Assembly (NCBI RefSeq): GCF_001975725.1
Contig: NZ_CP019434.1
Coordinates: 1,444,387 to 1,508,386 of the forward strand
Length of the DNA: 64,000 nt
DNA from: Acidihalobacter ferrooxydans
GTDB lineage: Bacteria; Pseudomonadota; Gammaproteobacteria; DSM-5130; Acidihalobacteraceae
Reading direction: 5' to 3'
Shown here: piece by piece, positions 26,254-35,398 of the stretch
How the letters are laid out: each line of letters opens with the position of its first letter
Position numbering within the stretch: position 1 is the first letter of the stretch
Notes under the pieces: generated by a model
The model's input: the letters and a program-made list of their open reading frames with translations, nothing else
Databases searched by the model: none
Told to the model about the DNA's origin: nothing
Position numbers and translations under genes: made by a program

Positions 26254-27245
26254 GCCTTGACCCTCGCACGCAGCAGGCCGAGCACGCCCTTGGGGAAGAA
26301 CAGCACGATCAGGATGAAAATCAGGCCGAGGAAACTCATCCAGTTGTCGGTGTAGGAGCTGAGCGTGTTTTCGGCGACGACATAAATCGCCGCACCGAGC
26401 AGTGGCCCCCAGAAGCTGCGCATGCCGCCGAGCACACACATCATCACGAAGTCGCCCGACAGCGTCCAATGCAGCGAGGACGGGGAAATGAAGTTGTTGA
26501 GCAGTGCGTAGAGCGAGCCGGCCAGGCCGGCGATCAAGCCGGAAATCGTGAAGGCGATCCACAGCAGCGTGCCGGCGCGCACGCCGAAAAATTGCAGGCG
26601 TCGTTCGTTTTCGCGAATGGCAACGAAGGCATGGCCGAGCGGAGAGCGCAACAGTGCGGCGATGAAGGCGGCGACGAGCGCGAAGCAGAACAGCGCAAGA
26701 TAGTAATAGTTCACGCCGTGCAGCGGGATAGTCATGGTGTCGAAATGCAGCGGCTGGCGGTTAAAGCCGAGCAGGCCGTCCTCGCCACCGGTGAAGCTGT
26801 TCCAGTTGACCACGATGAAGAAAAATGCCTGGCCGAAGGCGATGGTGATCATGGCGAAATAGATGCCGCGCAGTCGCACGGCGATCGGCCCGAGAACGGC
26901 AGCGATGACGCCACTGGTCAGCATGCCAATGAGGAGTGCCAGCGGCGTGCTGGGAGCGAGGTGGAGCAGGGTCTCGCCAGCGGCGTAGCCGCCCAGACCG
27001 AAGAATGCGGCCTGACCGAAGGACAGTGCGCCGGTGGTGCCGAGCAGCAGGTTCAAACCCATGGCGGCCATGGCGAGCACAAGCACGCGCGTGGCGAGGA
27101 GTGTGTAGCCGCCGAGCAGTGGCATCCAGGCCGGGGCGGTCAGCAGGATCAGCCAGACGAAGACGTGCGGCAGGTAGTGGTGCCACTCGCGCCTGTCGTT
27201 ACGGCGTGCGGAAGATGCGCTGGGTGTCAGTTCCTTGGCGCTCAC
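26250..27245 (-). CDS. livM: Branched-chain amino acid-type ABC transporter permease LivM
   Basis: 331 residues, about nine hydrophobic segments. Family marks: LVLAMAAMGLNLLLGTTGAL, SFGQAAFFGLGGYAAG, the EAA-like loop AIRENERRLQFFGV, and the C-terminal LVLFFPKGVLGLL. Overlaps livH by four bases. Pairs with LivH to form the translocation pathway. Confidence 0.93.
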   Translation of the reverse strand: MSAKELTPSASSARRNDRREWHHYLPHVFVWLILLTAPAWMPLLGGYTLLATRVLVLAMAAMGLNLLLGTTGALSFGQAAFFGLGGYAAGETLLHLAPSTPLALLIGMLTSGVIAAVLGPIAVRLRGIYFAMITIAFGQAFFFIVVNWNSFTGGEDGLLGFNRQPLHFDTMTIPLHGVNYYYLALFCFALVAAFIAALLRSPLGHAFVAIRENERRLQFFGVRAGTLLWIAFTISGLIAGLAGSLYALLNNFISPSSLHWTLSGDFVMMCVLGGMRSFWGPLLGAAIYVVAENTLSSYTDNWMSFLGLIFILIVLFFPKGVLGLLRARVKA

Positions 27246-28108
27246 TCGAAGACTCCTTTCTTGCCGAGCAGGCCGCGCGGGCGGATCGCCAGCACGAGGG
27301 CCATGATGAGGTAGATGACCAGCTGACTGGCCTGTGGATAGAAGGCGCTGGTCACGCCGGAGGCGACTCCGATCAACAGTCCGCCGAGCAGACTGCCGAG
27401 CAGACTGCCAACGCCGCCGACGATGATGGCGACGAAACTCGGCATGATCAGGCTATCGCCCATCTGCGGGCTCAGGCCCTGCCAGCCGGCGGCGAGCACG
27501 CCGGCGACGCCGGCGAGGAAGATGCCGGCGGCGAAACTCACCGCGCGCAGCAGATGAATGTTCACGCCGAGCGCGGAGATCGTGTCGAGATCCGAGGCTC
27601 CGGCGAGAATGCGCAGGCCGATTTTCGTGAAACGCAAAAACAACAGCAGGCCGATGGTGAGGGCGACCGCGATGCCAAGGATCAGGACGCGGTATCCGGT
27701 GATGAAGAAATACGTCTGGCTGAGCGCGCTCTGGAGCACGGCAGGGATCTGCAATGGCAGCCCCTGCGCGCCCCATATCGTACGGATCATGTCCTCCATG
27801 ATGAGCACGAGTCCGAAGGTCAGCAGCAGGCTGAACAAGGGGTCGCGCCCATACAGGCGCTTGATCAGCAGGCGCTCGACCAGAACGCCTAAAACGGCCG
27901 TGAGCAAGGGCGCGACGATCAGTACGCCGAAAAACCCCAGGTACGGGAGCAGTGAATAGGCGATATATCCGGCCAGTGCCAGGAATCCGCCGTGGGCGAA
28001 GTTGATGATGCGGTTCAGCCCCAGAATCAGAGACAGGCCCATCGCCATCAATGCGTAGAACACGCCCAGCAGCAGTCCGTTGAGTACGTTGAAAAGCAGC
28101 AGTTCCAT
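27242..28108 (-). CDS. livH: Branched-chain amino acid-type ABC transporter permease LivH
   Basis: 288 residues. FNVLNGLLLGVFYALMAMGL, then LILGLNRIINFAHGGFLAL, are the usual LivH N-terminal helices, and the end IRPRGLLGKKGVFE is typical. First gene of the permease/ATPase unit. Transport specificity cannot be read from it; HAAT systems also import urea and short amides. Confidence 0.93.
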   Translation of the reverse strand: MELLLFNVLNGLLLGVFYALMAMGLSLILGLNRIINFAHGGFLALAGYIAYSLLPYLGFFGVLIVAPLLTAVLGVLVERLLIKRLYGRDPLFSLLLTFGLVLIMEDMIRTIWGAQGLPLQIPAVLQSALSQTYFFITGYRVLILGIAVALTIGLLLFLRFTKIGLRILAGASDLDTISALGVNIHLLRAVSFAAGIFLAGVAGVLAAGWQGLSPQMGDSLIMPSFVAIIVGGVGSLLGSLLGGLLIGVASGVTSAFYPQASQLVIYLIMALVLAIRPRGLLGKKGVFE

Positions 28109-28204
28109 GCCGAAGCCTCAGTTACGAAAGTTCTCATTGAATCGTGAACGGCGCTCTCCCGGCTGGGTATGCGCCGCTGCGGTGCTGCGGATTTCGCCAA
28201 AATC

Positions 28205-28260
28205 CCCTTGTGAAACCCATATCCGGCGCGCTATCGACACACAGTTATGAAACATCCGGG
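28205..28260. repeat. Dispersed repeat family 1, partial copy
   Basis: Shares CCTTGTGAAAnCnATATCC with the right half of the 20164-20322 element and ends TGAAACATCCGGG. It lies in a 395-bp gap between livH and the binding-protein gene. The rest of the gap holds a 12-bp palindrome TTCCTTAAGGAA (28378-28389) and no gene. Confidence 0.6.
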
Positions 28261-28503
28261 TGAAGAATATTCCCTGTGAATCCAACTCTGCGTAATCATC
28301 GCCGCGTCTGATGGCATATCCGATGTGAAGCGGCTTATCCCATCGCGTCCGTTCATTTGTGCGGGTTCACTCGGAGATTCCTTAAGGAAATACACTCGAT
28401 ACGCAGGCTGCAGCGCAGTGCACACGCACCGGGCCATCAGTCATGCCTTGTTCACGGCGCGTTTTGCGCTGCAACCTGCATGCTCATCGTGTCCGCGTTT
28501 GCC

Positions 28504-29796
28504 TTAGCTGGGGAAGGTCATCTGGCAGCCCTTTTGCTCCGCACTTTGCGCGATGGACGCGCCGGGTTCGTACTTGATGACGTTGAACAGGTCCGGATAA
28601 GTGCCGCCGGCATTGACCTCGCCCGCGTAGATACCGGCCATCAGCTGATGGTCGGATGTACGAAACTGCAAGCTGGCCGGTTCCAGCGCGACCTGGGGCG
28701 GCAGTGTCATGCCGGCCATCGCGCGTGCGACTTTCATCGAGTTCAGGCTCTTGGCCTCATTGGCGGCCTGGGCGATGGCGTGCGTGGCTACGTAGCCGAA
28801 CCAGCTGCGCGCGGTCGGGTACTCATTGCTGCCGTAGCGTTTGCGGTAGCCATCGACGAAGCGCTTGACGTGCGGCGTGTTCGGCTGATTCCACCACCAC
28901 TCGAAACTCCACGCGCCGACGCGTGCGGCCCGAGGCAGCGCCTTGAGGACTTCGAGTTCCATCATGCCGCCGGCGACGCCGAATTTGTGTTGCAGTCCGA
29001 ACTGGTTGATCTGGGTCAGTGCATGCACGAGGTCGTCGCCGGCCTGGAGGATGATCAGGCAGTCCGGCCTGGCGGCTTGCGCCTGGATCAGATACGACGA
29101 GAAATCCGTGGTGCCCAGCGGGGCCAGCGCGGCGCCGAGCACGGTGCCTCCGTTTGCCTTGAGAATGCTCTCGAAGGCGGCCTGTTCGGTCAGACCGAAG
29201 GCGTAGTTGGGCGTGAGGAAATACCAGCGCTTGCCGTATTTTTTCATCAGCGTGTCGGCGATGCCGGCGGCCAGCATGTACGTGGTGGTGCAGACACGGA
29301 AAGTGTTCCAGGTGCAGTACTTGCCCGTCACCGGGGTGGCATGCCCGCCGGAGTCGACGAACAGCGTATCCATGCCTTTGCTGGCCTGCTCGATCGCCTC
29401 AGACACCGCCGAAGATACGGTGCCCTGCAGGAAGTGCACGCCGTTCTGGCGCACCAGTTGGTGCGCTTTGGACACGGCGAGCCCGGTCTTGGACGAGGTG
29501 TCGGTGACGATCAGTTCGAGCGGACGGTTCATGACGCCGCCAGCTGCGTTGATCTCGGCGGCAGCCATTTGCGCGCCACGGGTCTGGTTCTTGCCGAGTT
29601 CGGCATACGTGCCGGTGGAGGGGTTCAGCACGCCGATGCGAACCGCGTCGGAGGCGGCGAACGCATTGCTGGCGCCGAAACCGAGGGTCTGGGCCGCGGT
29701 CAGTGCCACGCCTGCTTTCAGGAAGGTGCGTCTGGACATCGACGAACCCTGTCGGCGCTCGTCGTCCGGATCGTTGCAGTGCTTGGTGTCGGTCAT
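28504..29796 (-). CDS. Liv-type ABC transporter substrate-binding protein, Tat-exported
   Basis: 430 residues. The N-terminus carries a twin-arginine signal (SRRTFLKAGVALTAAQ, cleavage near NAFAAS), so the protein should fold, perhaps with a ligand, before export. The mature part is a type I periplasmic binding fold: RIGVLNPSTGTYAELGKNQ, GAQMAAAEINAAGG, and ECs of the form TPNYAFGLTEQAAFE. It resembles urea/amide and amino-acid binding proteins of the LivJ family. Separated from livHMGF by 395 bp with a repeat, but on the same strand and upstream, so it probably serves that transporter. Confidence 0.85.
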   Translation of the reverse strand: MTDTKHCNDPDDERRQGSSMSRRTFLKAGVALTAAQTLGFGASNAFAASDAVRIGVLNPSTGTYAELGKNQTRGAQMAAAEINAAGGVMNRPLELIVTDTSSKTGLAVSKAHQLVRQNGVHFLQGTVSSAVSEAIEQASKGMDTLFVDSGGHATPVTGKYCTWNTFRVCTTTYMLAAGIADTLMKKYGKRWYFLTPNYAFGLTEQAAFESILKANGGTVLGAALAPLGTTDFSSYLIQAQAARPDCLIILQAGDDLVHALTQINQFGLQHKFGVAGGMMELEVLKALPRAARVGAWSFEWWWNQPNTPHVKRFVDGYRKRYGSNEYPTARSWFGYVATHAIAQAANEAKSLNSMKVARAMAGMTLPPQVALEPASLQFRTSDHQLMAGIYAGEVNAGGTYPDLFNVIKYEPGASIAQSAEQKGCQMTFPS

Positions 29797-29967
29797 CTCT
29801 CTCTCCTCGTGGGGCTGTTTGTGTTTTATGGGTGACGGCGATCAATGGCAGCGCGTGGGCTGACTCACGGAGTGTAGATCGGCTTGTCGAGTTGGCAAGT
29901 CGCATCTGTTGAAACACATTGCACAATGTGAAATCGCACTGGCCCCTCCGGACTGCGTGATTGCGCA

Positions 29968-30030
29968 GGGTGGATACGCGCGGCGCGTTCGGCGCTGTGG
30001 TGGATGCGCTGTCGCTTATCCGCCCTGCAC
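29968..30030. repeat. REP-like inverted repeat
   Basis: GCAGGGTGGATA near 29975 and TATCCGCCCTGC near 30018 face each other, and GGATGCGCTGTCGCTTATCC (30001-30020) equals, on the other strand, the core of the tandem array at 33510-34003. It lies in the 386-bp gap between the binding-protein gene and the SRP RNA. Confidence 0.55.
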
Positions 30031-30182
30031 GGGCTCAAGCTATCCGGTGCTGGCTGCCGGCGGATCTGGTGTGCTGCGCTCCATGCGCGTTGACGATGCG
30101 AGGCGTAGCCCGTAGCATTCATCGTCTGACTGACCGCGCGTTGGTCGGGGATGCGAAGATCGACGCGCAGACACCGTTTTAT

Positions 30183-30293
30183 GGTGGCCCGTATCGGTTC
30201 CCCGCGACGATAGACTGTGAACTCCGCCAGGCCCGGAAGGGAGCAACGGCAGCAGTGGACTCGTGCGCCGGGGCGTGCTGGTACGGGCTGCCT
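30183..30293 (+). ncRNA. ffs: Signal recognition particle 4.5S RNA
   Basis: The universally conserved SRP apical domain is present: CCAGGCCCGGAAGGGAGCA at about 30228-30246, with the GGAA-type tetraloop and asymmetric loop. The ends pair: GGTGGCCCGTA at 30183 with TACGGGCTGCC at 30282-30292, giving the long hairpin of a bacterial 4.5S RNA of about 110 nt. It lies directly upstream of dnaX, a common gammaproteobacterial arrangement. Ends are approximate to a few bases. Confidence 0.88.
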
Positions 30294-30355
30294 CCACTCT
30301 AGTATATTCACATGCCGTTTCCTCCAATCGACGCGTCTGCGCACAGAACTCCGGC

Positions 30356-32134
30356 ATGAGCTATCAAGCCCTCGCCCGCAAGTGGCGACCTCGCAGTTTC
30401 GACCAGTTGGTCGGCCAGGCGCCTGTGCGTCGGGCGCTGATCAACGCACTCGAAACCGGGCGCATCCATCCGGCCTATCTGTTCACCGGCACACGCGGCG
30501 TCGGCAAGACGACATTGGCGCGGCTGCTGGCCAAATGCCTGAATTGCGAGCAGGGAGTCAGTGCGCAACCCTGCGGCGAATGCGAGGCCTGCCGCGAGAT
30601 CGAGGAGGGGCGTTTTATCGACCTGATCGAGGTCGACGCGGCTTCGCGCACCAAAGTCGAGGACACCCGCGAGCTGCTCGACAACGTGCAGTACGCGCCG
30701 GTACGCGGCCGTTACAAGGTGTATCTCATCGACGAGGTGCACATGCTCTCCGGGCACAGTTTCAATGCGCTGCTCAAGACGCTGGAGGAGCCGCCGCCGC
30801 ATGTGCAGTTCCTGCTCGCCACCACCGATCCACAGAAAATCCCGCCGACTATTCTGTCGCGTTGCGTACAGTTCGGCCTCAAACGCATTCCTGAAACGGC
30901 CATTGCCGAGCATCTGGCCGACGTGCTCGAACGCGAGGGGCTGACGAGCGAGCCGCGCGCGCTCACGTTGCTGGCAACGGCGGCTGACGGCAGCCTGCGC
31001 GATGCTCTGAGCCTGTTGGACCAGGCCGTTGCGTATGGTGGCGCCAGCGTGGCCGAGGCTGATGTGCGCGAAATGCTCGGCACGATTCCGCGCGATGCCG
31101 TGTACGGGATGCTGCGCGGGCTGGCGGCACAGGACGGCGCGGCGTTGCTTGCTGCCGTGGCCGGTCTGGCCGAGGCGGCGGCGGATTTTGGTGCGGTACT
31201 GGCCGAGCTGCTGGGCGTGTTGCACCGGCTGGCAGTGCAGCAGGTCGTACCGGAAAGTCGCGTGGACGACGATCCGGAACTGCTTGAGCTGGCTGCGGCA
31301 CTGGCACCGGAGGACGTGCAACTGTTCTACCAGATTGCGCTGCTTGGGCGCCGCGATCTGCCCTACGCCGGCGATCCGCGCAGCGGTTTCGAGATGATTG
31401 TGCTGCGGATGCTGGCGTTTCGCCCGCAAAGCGGCGGCCCGCCCCAAGCCGCGCGTGCCGGCACAGGGGCGGCCGAGGTTGAGGCGCCCGCCGCCACGCG
31501 GGCTGCGCCGGCGGCGCGGGAGGAAGCCGCGCCGCCGCGGTCGAGCGCCGAGCGGGTGGCGGAAATGTTCGCGGCGGAGAAACCGCCGGCCCGTGCGAGC
31601 GCCCGCGTGCGCACAACTGCGGAGCCGCCCGTGGCGGATGCGGCTGCTGGCGAGGATGCGCTTGTGGAGGCGAACGACGACACCCCGCAAATGCCTCAGC
31701 CGGCCCGCGTGGCCGCGCCTGTCGAAGCCGCCGATGTCGACGACGATTGGGCGGCCAGGATTGCGCGGATGCGGCTGAGCGGTATGGCGGGTCAGCTGGC
31801 AAATCATTGCATGCTGGATGGCGTGCAGGGCGATCAATATCGATTGTCCATCGCGCGCAGTTCGGAGAGCCTGCTCAACGATATGTCGCGACAGCGTCTG
31901 ATCGAAGCCATCAGCGCGCTGGAAGGGCGGCCCATGCGGGTCGAGTTTCGCCTAGTCGACGAGATCGGGGACACGCCGGCCGCGCAGCAGCAGCGCGCCG
32001 CTGCGGCCCGGCAGGCGGCAGCGGAGCAGGCCATCGAGGATGATGAGGCAGTACGGGCGATTCGGGAACGGTTCGCGGCGCAGGTCGTGCCCGGTTCGGT
32101 GCGTCCGCGTCACGATATTGATCACAATCACTAG
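30356..32134 (+). CDS. dnaX: DNA polymerase III subunits tau/gamma
   Basis: 592 residues. The clamp-loader AAA+ core carries Walker A GTRGVGKTT, a zinc module with CLNCEQGVSAQPCGECEAC, Walker B VYLIDEVHML and the sensor 1 region LLATTDPQKIPPTILSRC. A Pro/Ala-rich linker spans about residues 360-470, followed by the tau C-terminal domain (WAARIARMRLSGMAGQLA onward). No A-AAA-AAG slippery heptamer was seen in the linker, so an E. coli-style frameshifted gamma is not indicated. Start ATG 30356 (MSYQALARKWRP) is the family start. Confidence 0.95.
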   Translation: MSYQALARKWRPRSFDQLVGQAPVRRALINALETGRIHPAYLFTGTRGVGKTTLARLLAKCLNCEQGVSAQPCGECEACREIEEGRFIDLIEVDAASRTKVEDTRELLDNVQYAPVRGRYKVYLIDEVHMLSGHSFNALLKTLEEPPPHVQFLLATTDPQKIPPTILSRCVQFGLKRIPETAIAEHLADVLEREGLTSEPRALTLLATAADGSLRDALSLLDQAVAYGGASVAEADVREMLGTIPRDAVYGMLRGLAAQDGAALLAAVAGLAEAAADFGAVLAELLGVLHRLAVQQVVPESRVDDDPELLELAAALAPEDVQLFYQIALLGRRDLPYAGDPRSGFEMIVLRMLAFRPQSGGPPQAARAGTGAAEVEAPAATRAAPAAREEAAPPRSSAERVAEMFAAEKPPARASARVRTTAEPPVADAAAGEDALVEANDDTPQMPQPARVAAPVEAADVDDDWAARIARMRLSGMAGQLANHCMLDGVQGDQYRLSIARSSESLLNDMSRQRLIEAISALEGRPMRVEFRLVDEIGDTPAAQQQRAAAARQAAAEQAIEDDEAVRAIRERFAAQVVPGSVRPRHDIDHNH

Positions 32135-32146
32135 AGGAATCGACAC

Positions 32147-32470
32147 ATGAAGGGTGCTATCGGAAACCTGATGAAGCAGGCCCAGAAGATGCAGGCCGAA
32201 ATGCAAAAAGCGCAGGAAGAACTGGCCAATATGGAGGTCACCGGCGAGTCCGGCGGCGGTCTGGTCAGCGTGTTGATGACCGGCAAGCACGAGGTGCGCC
32301 GCGTGCGCATCGACCCGAGCCTGCTCGGCGACGACAAGGATATGCTGGAGGATCTGGTGGCCGCAGCGGTCAACGACGCCACGCACAAGATCGAGGTCGA
32401 GACCAAGGAGCGGTTCTCGAACATGGCGGCCGGAGTGAATCTTCCGCCGGGGCTCAACCTGCCGTTCTGA
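32147..32470 (+). CDS. ybaB: YbaB/EbfC nucleoid-associated protein
   Basis: 107 residues. [20 protein letters not shown] forms the N-terminal helix, followed by the strand region [20 protein letters not shown]. It binds DNA as a dimer. AGAGGA lies before the ATG at 32147. Located between dnaX and recR as in E. coli. Confidence 0.95.
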   Translation: MKGAIGNLMKQAQKMQAEMQKAQEELANMEVTGESGGGLVSVLMTGKHEVRRVRIDPSLLGDDKDMLEDLVAAAVNDATHKIEVETKERFSNMAAGVNLPPGLNLPF

Positions 32471-32483
32471 GCCGGCTTCGACC

Positions 32484-33083
32484 ATGTCATCTTCCAGTGC
32501 GCTGCTGGCCCAGCTGATCGACGCCTTGCGCTGTCTGCCCGGCATCGGCCCGCGGTCGGCCAGCCGGATCGCCTACCATCTGCTTGGGCGCGATCGCGAC
32601 GGCGCGCGACGTTTGTCCGACGCGCTGCGCGATGCGGCCGAACGGGTCGGGCATTGCGAACGCTGTCGCAACTTCAGCGAAACGCCGCTCCGCCCGGTCT
32701 GCAGCGATGCGCGGCGCAGCGGCGATACGCTCTGCGTGGTCGAAAACCCCGCGCAGCTCGCCGCCATCGATCAGGCGACGCATTTCCGCGGCGTGTATCA
32801 CGTGTTGATGGGGCGCTTGTCGCCGCTCGACGGTATCGGGCCGGAGGAGCTTGGGCTGGACCGGCTGGAAGAGCGTCTGCGCGAAGGGCAGGTGCGGGAA
32901 TTGATCATCGCGGTCAGCGCGACGGTCGAGGGCGAAGTAACGGCACATTATCTGAACGAAATGGCGCGTGCGCTGAACATCCGGGTCACGCGGCTGGCTC
33001 AGGGCGTACCGATGGGTGGCGAGCTCGAAGCGCTGGACAGCGGTACGCTGACCCAGGCCTTCGAACTGCGCCGCGATTACTGA
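32484..33083 (+). CDS. recR: Recombination mediator RecR
   Basis: 199 residues: helix-hairpin-helix start (LRCLPGIGPRSASRIAYHLL), a zinc finger beginning CERCRNFSETPLRPVC, a Toprim domain (LCVVENPAQLAAID) and the C-terminal region ITRLAQGVPMGGELE as RVTRLAQGVPMGGELEALD. Works with RecF/RecO in loading RecA at gaps. Follows ybaB by 13 bp. Confidence 0.96.
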   Translation: MSSSSALLAQLIDALRCLPGIGPRSASRIAYHLLGRDRDGARRLSDALRDAAERVGHCERCRNFSETPLRPVCSDARRSGDTLCVVENPAQLAAIDQATHFRGVYHVLMGRLSPLDGIGPEELGLDRLEERLREGQVRELIIAVSATVEGEVTAHYLNEMARALNIRVTRLAQGVPMGGELEALDSGTLTQAFELRRDY

Positions 33084-33098
33084 GGGAGAATGTCAAGC

Positions 33099-33443
33099 AT
33101 GAGCGATTGCCTGTTCTGCAAAATAGCAGCCGGCGAAATTCCGGTCGAGTTCGTTTACGAGGATGCGGAGGTGGTTGCCTTCCGCGACATCAATCCGCAG
33201 GCACCGGTTCACACGCTGGTCGTCCCGCGTCGACACATCGCAACTCTGAACGACGTGCAGCCCGCCGATGCCGAGCTGATCGGGCGCCTGTATCTGGCCG
33301 CGCAAAAGATAGCGGCCGATGCCGGGATCGCCGAACCCGGCTACCGTACGGTTTTCAACTGCAACGCGCAGGCCGGGCAGACCGTTTTTCACCTGCATCT
33401 GCATGTGCTCGGCGGGAGAGCGATGCATTGGCCCCCGGGTTGA
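33099..33443 (+). CDS. hinT: HIT-family purine nucleotide hydrolase
   Basis: 114 residues with CLFCKIAAGEIP at the start and the catalytic HLHLHVLGGR histidine triad. HinT proteins cleave phosphoramidates such as AMP-lysine. Two ATGs are possible; 33099 has GAGGGA ten bases upstream, whereas at 33090 that site would be only one base away, so 33099 is chosen. Confidence 0.93.
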   Translation: MSDCLFCKIAAGEIPVEFVYEDAEVVAFRDINPQAPVHTLVVPRRHIATLNDVQPADAELIGRLYLAAQKIAADAGIAEPGYRTVFNCNAQAGQTVFHLHLHVLGGRAMHWPPG

Positions 33444-33509
33444 GCGCAGGCGTTTCCGGCACGGCGTAATAGCCTATCGTGAGCCGTAGGTTCATTTCGC
33501 CTGAGCCGT

Positions 33510-34003
33510 TGGATGCGCTTCGCTTATCCCCCTACGCGGAATCGGTGGGGGGCGGTGTGCGGGCGCTGTGCGTGTATTTCCCGAACCGGAGCTGATTGCC
33601 ATTGGTCGGGTTTGCCATAGGGTGGATAAGCGACAGCGCATCCACCGCGGAGGGCGGGTGCGGCGTTGAGGCTTGGGTTGGGGGAGCGCTTCACTTATCC
33701 CCCTACGCGGAATCGGTGGGGGGGGCGGTGTGCGGGCGCTGTGCGTGTATTTCCCGAACCGGAGCTGATTGCCATTGGTCGGGTTCACCGTAGGGTGGAT
33801 AAGCGACAGCGCATCCACCGCGGAGGGCGGGTGCGGCGTTGAGGCTTGGGTTGGGGGATGCGCTTCACTTATCCCCCACGCGGAATCGGTGGGAGGCGCT
33901 GCGCATGTATTTCCCGAACCGGAGCTGATTGCCATTGGTCGGATTCGCCGTAGGGTGGATAAGCGACTGCGCATCCACCGCGGAGGGCGGGTGCGGCGCA
34001 TGA
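33510..34003. repeat. Three-unit tandem array of REP-like repeats, unit about 170 bp
   Basis: Three head-to-tail units: GCGGAATCGGTGGG recurs at 33536, 33707 and 33880. Each unit contains an outward pair, GGATGCGCTTC-CTTATCCC and GGGTGGATAAGCGAC followed by GCGCATCCACCG, forming long imperfect inverted repeats, with TTTCCCGAACCGGAGCTGAT between. The third unit lacks about 13 bp. Repeat-to-repeat identity is very high, so the array is recent. No coding capacity is credible. It fills the 564-bp gap between hinT and the small membrane-protein gene. Confidence 0.85.
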
Positions 34004-34007
34004 GCGT

Positions 34008-34277
34008 TTAAACGGCGCGCAGGGGTCTGGCTGTCGCGGTGCACGCGGTTGGGTGAATGCTGGCATAGCGTGCGTCGTAGCCGCGCTGGTCGATAACCTT
34101 GACGCTGAGTGCGATGGCCATCAGTGCGAAACAGGCCAGCGCGATCAGCCCGTTACGGCGCAGCGCGTCGCGCCGGCTGCGGACAAGGCCGAGGCGCGGC
34201 TCGTGGAGGCCCAGCAGAGTCAGCGCGGTGAACGCGAGTGAAAGGATGAGCAGAAGGTCAATGAGCAGGGTGAGCAT
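34008..34277 (-). CDS. Small hypothetical membrane protein
   Basis: 89 residues with two hydrophobic helices (MLTLLIDLLLILSLAFTALT and IALACFALMAIALSV) joined by a basic loop (RLGLVRSRRDALRRNG). AGGA lies about ten bases before the ATG at 34277. No family is recognised. It stands alone between the tandem array and rsgA, so the call rests on composition and the start signal only. Confidence 0.45.
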   Translation of the reverse strand: MLTLLIDLLLILSLAFTALTLLGLHEPRLGLVRSRRDALRRNGLIALACFALMAIALSVKVIDQRGYDARYASIHPTACTATARPLRAV

Positions 34278-34330
34278 GCTGATGATCTGTCCTGGTTGAT
34301 TCCGGTGGGCGTTTACGCGCTGCGCCCGGG

Positions 34331-34400
34331 AGTCTGGGGGATGGAAAGAATCGACGCGGCGCTGGGATTGAATAGCACGCTATCGTCCTCAAACAAAGGA
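34331..34400 (+). repeat. Dispersed repeat family 2, degenerate fragment
   Basis: GGATGGAAAGAATCGACGCG and the following GGCGCTGGGAT resemble the family core GGAAAGAATCGGCTGCGGCG. The ends are not recognisable. It lies in the gap before the rsgA stop. Confidence 0.4.
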
Positions 34401-34492
34401 AACGGGCTGCCATTGTCCGATTGCTTTGCCACGATGCGCCAAGCTCGGCAGGTCCCGGAGAGTGATGCGCCGGCGCAATCAGTGTGTCGCGC

Positions 34493-35398
34493 TCAGACGC
34501 AGTTCCTCGCCAGAGCATGATAACTGCGCAGGCGGGTGGGCGCGAGACGCCCGGCGTCGACGGCATCTTTGACCGCGCAATCCGGTTCGGCGAGGTGTCG
34601 GCAGTCGTGGAAACGGCATTCGCGGGCGCGTGCGGCGATTTCCGGGAAGCCTGCGGCCAGGTCGTCTGCGCTGGGTTGGTAGGGGGCGAAGTCACGCACG
34701 CCGGGCGAGTCGATCAAGTCGCCGCCGGAGGCAAGGGCATAGAGATGGGCGACGGTGGTGGTATGCCGACCTTCGCCGCTGATGGCCGATAGCTCTCCAA
34801 CGCGTACGCTCAGCGCGGGGTCGAGCGCACGGATGAGGGATGATTTGCCAACGCCCGACTGGCCGACCAGCAGGCTGGTCTGCCCTTGCAGGCGCTCTCG
34901 CAGGGCGTCGATGCCGGCACCGTGAAGCGCGCTCACACACAGCAGCGGATAGCCGAGGCCGGTGTACAGGCTTTGCGTGGCGCGAAGCAGCGGATTGCTC
35001 GCAGTTTCAGGCAGATCGCATTTGTTGAGTACGAGCAAGGGTGCCGCAGGCAGCGCGGCGATAGCCGTCAGGTAGCGGTCGAGCATGCCCCAGTCGGGCG
35101 TTGGCTGGGCGGCGATCACGATCAGCACCTGGTCGATGTTGGCGGCGCCGGCAGTGGGGCGGCCGCGGTGGTCCGGGCGGACCAGCACGTTGCGCCGCGG
35201 TTCGAGCGCGGTGGCGATGGCCTTGGCGCCGTCGCCGGCGGTGTAACGCACCCTGTCGCCGCAGACCGGAGCGCGCAGGTGGGGCGGTTCGCCTTTGGCC
35301 AGGTTGCGGCGCGAGACTGCGCGCAGCAGCGCGCCGTCGGCTGTGCGCAGAATCAGTTCTGCGCCGAAGCGGGTGACGACGCGTGCGAGGTCGCTCAC
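34493..35398 (-). CDS. rsgA: Ribosome small subunit-dependent GTPase A
   Basis: 301 residues: an N-terminal OB-fold, then a circularly permuted GTPase with NKCDLPE (G4), GQSGVGKSSL (G1) and DSPGVRDF (G3), and a C-terminal zinc motif in CRFHDCRHLAEPDC. Assists 30S maturation. Its start overlaps the pterin dehydratase stop by four bases. Confidence 0.95.
   Translation of the reverse strand: MSDLARVVTRFGAELILRTADGALLRAVSRRNLAKGEPPHLRAPVCGDRVRYTAGDGAKAIATALEPRRNVLVRPDHRGRPTAGAANIDQVLIVIAAQPTPDWGMLDRYLTAIAALPAAPLLVLNKCDLPETASNPLLRATQSLYTGLGYPLLCVSALHGAGIDALRERLQGQTSLLVGQSGVGKSSLIRALDPALSVRVGELSAISGEGRHTTTVAHLYALASGGDLIDSPGVRDFAPYQPSADDLAAGFPEIAARARECRFHDCRHLAEPDCAVKDAVDAGRLAPTRLRSYHALARNCV

Noticed and set aside
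31440-31740. Programmed frameshift producing gamma in dnaX
   Set aside because: No A-AAA-AAG or similar slippery run is present in the linker region.
33510-34003. CRISPR array
   Set aside because: The three units are about 170 bp long and identical throughout, with no short repeat separated by unique spacers.
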